This document shows positions 53,008 through 58,651 of a stretch of 58,651 nt of DNA, piece by piece; position 1 is the stretch's first letter, and each line of letters starts with the position of its first letter. The notes under the pieces are model-generated. The model was given only the letters and a program-made list of their open reading frames with translations. It was not told where the DNA came from and ran no database searches. This DNA is from Ectothiorhodospiraceae bacterium WFHF3C12. GTDB taxonomy: Bacteria > Pseudomonadota > Gammaproteobacteria > Nitrococcales > Nitrococcaceae. The translations under genes were made by a program, and so were the position numbers. The stretch covers positions 1 to 58,651 of the forward strand of contig JACDUA010000022.1 in NCBI GenBank assembly GCA_013519935.1, given 5' to 3'.

Positions 53008-53130
53008 TGAAGCGACAGCCGGCGCCGACCCCGTCGGCGGGCCAACCACGCCCCGCCGTCTCCGTCGAATCCCATTGCACGGCCGCGTCCGCACGGCAGC
53101 GGATGCCGGCCCGTTCCGGGGGCCCTGGTC

Positions 53131-54414
53131 ATGAGTGAGGTACCTTTGAGCGTCCTGTTCGGTGCCCTGGCGGTGCTGATCGTGCTCTCCGGCTGCTTTT
53201 CCGGCTCCGAGACCGGGTTGATGACCCTCAACCGCTACCGCCTGCGGCATCTGGCCAAGACCGGTCACCGCGGGGCAAGACTGGCGGACCGGCTGCTCGC
53301 CCGGCCCGACCGGTTGATCGGCGTCATCCTGCTCGGCAACAACCTGATCAACATCTCGGCGGCGTCCCTGACCACGGTGATCGCCCTGCGCCTCGGCGGC
53401 GAGGGCGCCATCGGCTGGGCGACGCTGATGCTGACCGCGGCCATCCTGATTTTCTCCGAGGTGGCCCCGAAAACGGTGGCGGCGATCCACCCGGAACGCG
53501 TGGCCTTCCCGGCCTCTTTCGCCCTGGCACCGCTGTTGCGCGTTCTCTATCCGGCCGTATGGGCGGTCAACATGCTGGCCAATGGCTTACTGCGGCTGTT
53601 CGGCGTCAGCCTCAGCGAGGCCGAGAACCAGCACATTACCCAGGAAGAGCTGCGAACGGTGGTGAACGAGGCGGGCGCCATGATCCCGCGCCGGCATCAG
53701 CGCATGCTGCTGAACATCCTCGACCTGGAGCGCGCCGAGGTCGAGGACATCATGGTCCCGCGCAACGATATTTTCGGCATCGACCTGGACGACGACTGGG
53801 AAACCATACTGGGGCAGATCACCAATACCCAGTACACGCGCATGCCGGTCTATCGGGAGAGCATCGACAATATCGAGGGGGTGATCCACGTCCGCCGGCT
53901 GATCACCAGCCTGCTCAAGGGCACGCTGAGCTTCGAAGACCTTGTCGCCAACATGCGCGAGCCCTACTTCGTCCCGGAGGGCACCCCGCTGCACACCCAG
54001 CTGCTGAACTTCCAGGCGCGCCGGCGGCGCATCGGACTGGTAGTGGACGAGTACGGCGACATCATGGGGCTGATCACCCTGGAGGACATTCTCGAGGAGA
54101 TCGTCGGCGAGTTCACCACCGACCCTTCCGCGGCCATCCAGGATATCTACGCCCAGGATGACGGCAGCTACCTGGTGGAAGGCGGGGCCAGCGTGCGCGA
54201 CCTCAACCGCATCCTCAACTGGAGCCTCCCCACCGACGGGCCCAAGACCCTCAACGGTTTGATCCTGGAGCACCTGGAGACCATACCCGAACCGGGCACT
54301 AGCCTGGTCCTGGAAGGCATGCCCGTGACCATCGTCCAGGTACAGGAGAACCGGGTGAAGATGGCGCGGCTCCAGCCCCGCCGCCGCCGGGCCATCCGGC
54401 ACAGCACCGACTGA
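53131..54414 (+). CDS. corB: CNNM/CorB-type HlyC/CorC family transporter (YfjD-like)
   Basis: 427 residues. An N-terminal DUF21 membrane domain (LSGCFSGSETGLMTLNRYRL, IGVILLGNNLINISAASL, FSEVAPKTVAAIHPERVAF) is followed by a CBS pair (about 205-330, EVEDIMVPRNDIFGIDLDDD, IGLVVDEYGDIMGLITLEDI) and a C-terminal CorC/HlyC domain (TLNGLILEHLETIPEPGTSL). It is linked to Mg2+/Co2+ efflux or resistance. It is 123 bp after ypjD and convergent with cysS. Confidence 0.93.
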   Translation: MSEVPLSVLFGALAVLIVLSGCFSGSETGLMTLNRYRLRHLAKTGHRGARLADRLLARPDRLIGVILLGNNLINISAASLTTVIALRLGGEGAIGWATLMLTAAILIFSEVAPKTVAAIHPERVAFPASFALAPLLRVLYPAVWAVNMLANGLLRLFGVSLSEAENQHITQEELRTVVNEAGAMIPRRHQRMLLNILDLERAEVEDIMVPRNDIFGIDLDDDWETILGQITNTQYTRMPVYRESIDNIEGVIHVRRLITSLLKGTLSFEDLVANMREPYFVPEGTPLHTQLLNFQARRRRIGLVVDEYGDIMGLITLEDILEEIVGEFTTDPSAAIQDIYAQDDGSYLVEGGASVRDLNRILNWSLPTDGPKTLNGLILEHLETIPEPGTSLVLEGMPVTIVQVQENRVKMARLQPRRRRAIRHSTD

Positions 54415-54432
54415 CGCGGCCGCGGTCGCCAG

Positions 54433-54448
54433 GGCGGGCCAGCCCGCC
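54433..54448. terminator. hairpin at the corB/cysS convergence
   Basis: GGCGGGC and GCCCGCC pair across 2 nt (54433-54439 and 54442-54448), between the two stop codons. No T tract. Confidence 0.4.
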
Positions 54449-54468
54449 GGCGGCCGGCAATGGGTCGA

Positions 54469-55860
54469 TCATTCCCGGCGCCAGATGGTGCCCTCCGGCG
54501 TGTCCTCCAGCTGGACGCCGGCCTCCGCGAGCTCATCCCGGATGCGGTCGGCGGTCGCGAAGTCGCGGTCCTGCCTCGCGCGCTGGCGCTGCGCCACCAG
54601 CTCGTCAATGCGCTCGGCGCTCGGCCCGCCGTGCTCGCCGGCCTTGAGGAAGGCGTCCGGCTCCAGCTGCAGCAGCCCCAGCACGCCTCCGAGCGTCTTG
54701 AGGCTGGCGCCCAGGGTAACGGCCGCCTCCGGCTCATCGGTCCGCCGGCGGTTGATCTCCCGGGCCAGGTCGAACAGCACCGCCAGCCCCTCGGGGGTGT
54801 TGAAGTCGTCGTCCATGGCCGCGTGGAAGCGATCGCGGAAATCGGCGCCCTCGTCCCCGGGCACCGGCTCGCCGCCCTGGGGCAGCCCGCGCAGGGCCGT
54901 GTAAAGACGGGTGACGGCGTTGCGGGCGTTATCCAGGGCCTGGGCCGTGTAATTCAGCGGGCTGCGGTAATGGCTCGACAGCAGCAGGTAGCGCACGGCC
55001 TCGGGATGATGGACGGCCAGGATGTCCCGCACGGTGAAGAAATTGCCCAGGGACTTGGACATCTTCTCGTCCTCGATGCGCACGTGGCCGTTGTGCATCC
55101 AGTAGTTGACGTAGCGGTGGCCGGTGGCCGCCTCGCTCTGGGCGATCTCGTTCTCGTGATGGGGGAACTTCAGGTCCAGACCGCCGCCGTGGATATCGAA
55201 ATGCTCACCGAGGCTGCTCATGGACATGGCCGAGCACTCGATATGCCAGCCGGGCCGCCCCTCGCCCCACGGCGACGGCCAGCTGGGCTCGCCGGGCTTG
55301 GCCCGCTTCCACAGGACGAAGTCTTCCGCCTCCTCCTTGTCCTCGGTGACGGCGATGCGCGCGCCGGCCTGCTGCTCCTCCAGCCGCCGGCCCGAGAGCC
55401 TGCCGTAGGCGGGAAAGCGGCTGACGTCGTAATAGACGTCGCCATTGTCCGCCGTGTACGTGAACCCGGCCGCCTCAAGCCGGCGAATCAGGGCAATGAT
55501 GGCTTCCAGGGACTCGGTGGCCCGCGGCTCGTGGTCCGGTGGCAGCACGCCGAGCGCGGCGGCGTCCTCGTGCATGGCGTCGATGAAGCGCGACACCACG
55601 GCCGCGGTCTGTTCGCCGGTTTCCGCGGCGCGACGGATAATCTTGTCGTCGATGTCGGTGATGTTGCGGACGTAGGTCACCTGGTAGCCCACGTAACGCA
55701 GGTAGCGAACGACCATGTCGAAAACCACCATGGCCCGGGCGTGCCCGAGATGGCAGTAGTCGTAGACCGTCATGCCGCAGACGTAGATACCGACCCGCCC
55801 CGGAACCCGGGGCTCGAAGGGCTCTTTATCGTTGGTGAGACTGTTGTAGATCTTCAGCAT
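54469..55860 (-). CDS. cysS: cysteinyl-tRNA synthetase
   Basis: 463 residues, class I synthetase charging tRNA-Cys. Zinc/HIGH region [20 protein letters not shown], the zinc-binding [36 protein letters not shown], and KMSKS as [14 protein letters not shown]. The C-terminal helical anticodon domain runs from about residue 310. The start MLKIYNSLT fits the family; the open frame runs 24 codons further upstream with no ribosome site. It lies 46 bp after gltX, probably one unit. Confidence 0.97.
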   Translation of the reverse strand: MLKIYNSLTNDKEPFEPRVPGRVGIYVCGMTVYDYCHLGHARAMVVFDMVVRYLRYVGYQVTYVRNITDIDDKIIRRAAETGEQTAAVVSRFIDAMHEDAAALGVLPPDHEPRATESLEAIIALIRRLEAAGFTYTADNGDVYYDVSRFPAYGRLSGRRLEEQQAGARIAVTEDKEEAEDFVLWKRAKPGEPSWPSPWGEGRPGWHIECSAMSMSSLGEHFDIHGGGLDLKFPHHENEIAQSEAATGHRYVNYWMHNGHVRIEDEKMSKSLGNFFTVRDILAVHHPEAVRYLLLSSHYRSPLNYTAQALDNARNAVTRLYTALRGLPQGGEPVPGDEGADFRDRFHAAMDDDFNTPEGLAVLFDLAREINRRRTDEPEAAVTLGASLKTLGGVLGLLQLEPDAFLKAGEHGGPSAERIDELVAQRQRARQDRDFATADRIRDELAEAGVQLEDTPEGTIWRRE

Positions 55861-55906
55861 GGGTATCCGTGTCCGGTCTGGGCCCGGGATGGCCGGGTTA
55901 TTGGCG

Positions 55907-57349
55907 TCATTGGCCGCCCGCCGCGGCGGCATTCTCGGCCAGGGTGCGGCAGGTTGCCAGCCGCTGGCGCACGCGCGCGGCGGACATCAACGGCATGACC
56001 GCCCCCAGCTCCGGGCCGCGGGTGAGCCCGGTCAGGGCCACGCGCACCGGCAGAAACAGGGCCTTGCCCTTGGCGGCACTGTCCCGCTTGAGCGCGGCGA
56101 TGAATGCGCCATAGTCGGTGCCCGCCTCGTCGAGCGCCCGCTCGGCATGCTCGAAAAAGCCGACGCCGGCCGCCTCCACCACCGCACGCGCGTCATCATC
56201 CAGCGGCGGCAGGTCGTCGAGCAGCCGCCGGGACCATTCCGCCAGCTCGCCGGGGAAGCCGACATTGGCCCGCACCGCGGCGATGAACGCCCGCGCGCCC
56301 TCTGGACCCAGGCGCTCGCGGTATTCAGCGGGCATCCACGCTTCCAATACCGACGCGTCGCTGGCGGCCACCGCCTCCCGCTGCCAGTGACGCAGCTGCT
56401 GCTCGTCGTAGCGCGCCGGCGCCGAACCGAGCTGAGCGAGCTCGAACCGCGCCGCCAGCGTATCCAGGTCCATCAGGCTGTTGTCCGCGTAGTAGTGTCC
56501 GAGCCGGGCGAGGTAGTTGTTGATGGCCAAAGGCAAGTAGCCACTCTCGCGAAGCTCGGCGACGGAGCGGCTGCCGTGGCGCTTGGACAACGGCGCGCCG
56601 TCGTCGCCGACGATCATGGCGATGTGCCCGTAAACGGGTGACGCCAGATCCAGGGCCTCCAGGAGCAGCAACTGTCGTGGCGTATTGGTCAGGTGATCCT
56701 CGCCGCGCAGCACATGGGTCACGCCCATGGCGGCGTCGTCGACGGCGTTGCTGAAGAAGAACGCCGCGGAGCCATCGGCGCGGCGGATGATGAAATCGCC
56801 GATCTCGTCGGTGCGGAACCGCTGGGTGCCCTTCACGGCATCGTCGAAGGTGACCACACGGCCTGGCTCGACCCGGAAGCGCAGTGTCGGCGTCCGCCCT
56901 TCGTCCAGGCGGCGCTGCACCGCCTCCGAGTCAAGATGCGCGCAGGTGCCCGGGTACCTTGGGGGCTGACCGGCCGCGAGTTGTGTTTTCCGGCTCAGGG
57001 CCAGCTCGCGTTCGGTGCAGAAGCAGGGATAGGCCAGGCCGCGATCGCGCAGCGTCTCGTACAGCGTTTCGTAGCGCTGCGTGCGCTGGCTCTGGAAATA
57101 GGGCCCCGCGGCGCCCTCAACGCCCGGCCCTTCCTGCCAGTCCAGACCCAGCCAGCGCAGGTCCTCTTCCAGGGCCCGGACGTGCGCCTCGGCGGAGCGC
57201 TCGCGGTCCGTGTCCTCGATGCGCAGCAGGAAATGGCCGCCCAGCCGGCGCGCGAGCAATGCGTTGAACAGGGCAGTGCGTACATTACCCAGGTGGAGCC
57301 TGCCCGTAGGGCTCGGGGCGAAGCGCGTCTTGGCAGCGGGGGCATTCAT
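55907..57349 (-). CDS. gltX: glutamyl-tRNA synthetase
   Basis: 480 residues. Class I motif [20 protein letters not shown] (HIGH variant), zinc-like Cys set around [13 protein letters not shown] and [28 protein letters not shown], and the KMSKS variant [11 protein letters not shown]. The C-terminal anticodon-binding domain starts near residue 320. It charges tRNA-Glu, with discriminating or nondiscriminating status not readable here. It has an unusually close promoter: the TATAAT lies only 11 bp before the ATG. Confidence 0.96.
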   Translation of the reverse strand: MNAPAAKTRFAPSPTGRLHLGNVRTALFNALLARRLGGHFLLRIEDTDRERSAEAHVRALEEDLRWLGLDWQEGPGVEGAAGPYFQSQRTQRYETLYETLRDRGLAYPCFCTERELALSRKTQLAAGQPPRYPGTCAHLDSEAVQRRLDEGRTPTLRFRVEPGRVVTFDDAVKGTQRFRTDEIGDFIIRRADGSAAFFFSNAVDDAAMGVTHVLRGEDHLTNTPRQLLLLEALDLASPVYGHIAMIVGDDGAPLSKRHGSRSVAELRESGYLPLAINNYLARLGHYYADNSLMDLDTLAARFELAQLGSAPARYDEQQLRHWQREAVAASDASVLEAWMPAEYRERLGPEGARAFIAAVRANVGFPGELAEWSRRLLDDLPPLDDDARAVVEAAGVGFFEHAERALDEAGTDYGAFIAALKRDSAAKGKALFLPVRVALTGLTRGPELGAVMPLMSAARVRQRLATCRTLAENAAAAGGQ

Positions 57350-57360
57350 AGGCGCTGGAT

Positions 57361-57388
57361 ATTATACGATTGGCGATTGGCTGACCAA
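57361..57388 (-). promoter_or_regulatory. gltX promoter, predicted near-leaderless transcript
   Basis: On the minus strand TTGGTC (57388-57383), 16-nt spacer, and a perfect TATAAT (57366-57361). Only 11 bp separate the -10 from the start codon, so initiation would give a leader of about 5 nt. Confidence 0.55.
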
Positions 57389-57471
57389 GTAAGCACGCTT
57401 CGCGGGCATCCAACGATTCCCTGGCATCAGCCGAGCTAGTAAAGTTCCGGTTTTTCCGGCGCAAACGACCA

Positions 57472-58233
57472 ATGGAACCGACCACCATGGAACACCGCTA
57501 CGACGACGGGCTCGTCCTGTTCATTTCGGATCTGCATCTCGACCCCGCCCGCCCTGCCATCGTCCAGCTGTTCCTGCAATTTCTCCGCAGCCGGGCACCG
57601 CAGGCCCGGGCACTGTACATCCTCGGCGATCTCTTCGAGGCCTGGATCGGCGACGACGCAATGGATCCGGATCAGCCGGTACTGGCGGGCATGCGGGCCC
57701 TTGCCCAGGCCGGCGTGCCGCTTTACGTAATGCGCGGCAACCGCGACTTCCTGCTGGGCGAAGGCTTCGAAGCCATGACCGGGGCGCAGCTGCTGCCGGA
57801 TCCGACAACGATTCAGCTCCACGGCCACAAGACCTTGCTCATGCACGGCGACAGCCTGTGCATCGATGACGTGGAGTACCAGCAGTTCCGCGAGATGGTC
57901 CGCCAGCCGGCCTGGCAGCAGGCGTTCCTCAGCAAGTCGGTGGAGGAACGCAAGGCCTACGCCGAGCAGGCGCGGTCCGAGAGCCAGGGCCGCAACCAGT
58001 CCATCGACGACTACCTGATGGACGTCAACCAGGGGGCGGTGGAGTCGACCATGCGCGAGCACGGCGTACGCCGCCTGATCCACGGCCACACCCATCGCCC
58101 GGCGATTCACGAGTTGGAAATCGACGGTGAGCCGGCGCGGCGCATCGTGCTGGGCGACTGGTTCGACCAGGGCAGCGTGCTGGTCTGCCGCGACGGCCAC
58201 TGGGACCTCGAGGGCCTGTCGCCGCCCGGATGA
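57472..58233 (+). CDS. lpxH: UDP-2,3-diacylglucosamine diphosphatase LpxH
   Basis: 253 residues. It hydrolyses UDP-2,3-diacylglucosamine to lipid X and UMP in lipid A biosynthesis, at the inner membrane face. Calcineurin-like metal motifs are FISDLHLDPARP, YILGDLFEAWIGDD, VMRGNRDFLLGEGF, LMHGDSLCIDD and LIHGHTHRPAIHE. The family ESQ region SESQGRNQSIDDYLMDVNQG is present. ATG at 57472 or 57487; both have weak ribosome sites. Transcribed divergently from gltX across 122 bp. Confidence 0.94.
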   Translation: MEPTTMEHRYDDGLVLFISDLHLDPARPAIVQLFLQFLRSRAPQARALYILGDLFEAWIGDDAMDPDQPVLAGMRALAQAGVPLYVMRGNRDFLLGEGFEAMTGAQLLPDPTTIQLHGHKTLLMHGDSLCIDDVEYQQFREMVRQPAWQQAFLSKSVEERKAYAEQARSESQGRNQSIDDYLMDVNQGAVESTMREHGVRRLIHGHTHRPAIHELEIDGEPARRIVLGDWFDQGSVLVCRDGHWDLEGLSPPG

Positions 58234-58274
58234 AGCCGCGCCAGCCATCCACCGGCGCGATCGAAGCGCCATGC

Positions 58275-58297
58275 TCGCCGGCAATGCCGGCCGGCGA
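58275..58297. terminator. hairpin between lpxH and the DUF349 gene
   Basis: TCGCCGG and CCGGCGA (58275-58281, 58291-58297), with an alternative inner stem GCCGGC-AAT-GCCGGC, between convergent genes. No T tract. Confidence 0.4.
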
Positions 58298-58302
58298 CCA
58301 TC

Positions 58303-58651
58303 TCAGGCCGCGCTGACTTCCCTGAGCGCGGCTTCGCGCGCCGAGCTGAAGCGTTCCTCGAGATCCGGGCGCGCCCCGGCCGGCATCGGCCCGTTGGCCA
58401 GCCATTCCAGCTCCAGGGCCCGGACAGCCTCGGCCGGCGCGGCCGCGTCGGCCTCACCAGCGGCCAGCCCGCGATGCAGCCGCTCCACCTGGACCTCCAT
58501 CCGCAGGGCGGCCTCATCCGGCGGCGACTCCACGCCGGCCAGGATTTCCATGCCGACACACAGCCGCCGTGCCCGGTCCAGGGCCCGCGCCTGCGCTGCC
58601 TCGTCGAATCCGCCGTCGCGGGCGGCCTCCAGCGCCCGCTGCCAGCGCTCG
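58303..58651 (-). CDS. DUF349 domain protein, C-terminal part (5' end beyond window)
   Basis: About 116 residues of a longer reading frame are visible and it stays open to the window edge (last codons ERWQRALEAARDGGFDEAAQ). The block RARRLCVGMEILAGVESP, MEVQVERLHRGLAAGEA and LELEWLANGPMP is typical of the C-terminus of large helical DUF349 proteins of gammaproteobacteria. Their function is poorly understood; some are stress or antimicrobial-tolerance linked. Shorter starts within the visible part are not real starts. Confidence 0.75.
   Translation of the reverse strand, partial: ERWQRALEAARDGGFDEAAQARALDRARRLCVGMEILAGVESPPDEAALRMEVQVERLHRGLAAGEADAAAPAEAVRALELEWLANGPMPAGARPDLEERFSSAREAALREVSAA

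Overview
This 58.65 kb window is GC-rich chromosomal DNA, densely coding on both strands. It comes from a gammaproteobacterium. Conserved blocks support this: mltD-gloB-methyltransferase-rnhA-dnaQ, minCDE, rpsP-rimM-trmD-rplS beside ffh-ypjD-corB, and cysS/gltX/lpxH. The base composition and the particular mix of genes look most like Ectothiorhodospiraceae or related halophilic/alkaliphilic lineages. That placement is inference only. I see no rRNA, tRNA, CRISPR array, prophage or complete insertion sequence.

Layout. At 1-10.5 kb is a mixed metabolic and stress region: an AlmA-type flavin monooxygenase cut by the window edge, yqeC-mobA (molybdenum cofactor), a copper module (CsoR/RcnR-family regulator, DUF2231 membrane protein, CopA-type ATPase) in which both transcription units carry the same GC-rich palindrome, a DegQ/MucD protease, TspO and an HDOD-GGDEF protein. 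At 10.8-23 kb is one accessory locus, all on the minus strand: an AlkJ-like GMC dehydrogenase, a sensor kinase and an NtrC-type response regulator, then a long operon with a LIV-type binding protein, an exported cyclase-family hydrolase, a second LIV-type binding protein and livHMGF. At 23-31.4 kb are a CinA-N protein, a coupled DUF523-DUF1722/adaptor/RND operon and a lipoprotein hydrolase. From 31.6 kb to the end the content is mostly housekeeping: replication/repair, cell division, htpG, acetolactate synthase, serB, ribosomal/SRP genes and aminoacyl-tRNA synthetases.

The most interesting signal is upstream of the 10.8-18 kb uptake operon. In about 130 bp, reading towards the operon, there are two perfect dyads sharing the half-site ATGAGCG with centres 32 bp apart (three helical turns), an exact IHF consensus, and a -24/-12 sigma54 promoter with exact GG-N10-GC spacing. 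The gene immediately upstream encodes a sigma54 activator of the NtrC family. This is a complete predicted enhancer-dependent circuit in which the regulator gene adjoins its target. The ligand of the two binding proteins and the substrate of the exported hydrolase cannot be read from the sequence. The AlkJ-like dehydrogenase suggests alcohol or hydrocarbon-derived metabolism.

Other points of note: a 67-bp inverted-repeat element whose end supplies the stop codon of the DUF2231 gene; TAGTG coupling at both junctions of the RND operon; a hydrolase/NTF2-like fusion lipoprotein; an acetolactate synthase catalytic subunit without an adjacent regulatory subunit; and a strong promoter that would leave gltX almost leaderless. 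Where a start codon was chosen against a longer open frame, the reason is given in the entry.
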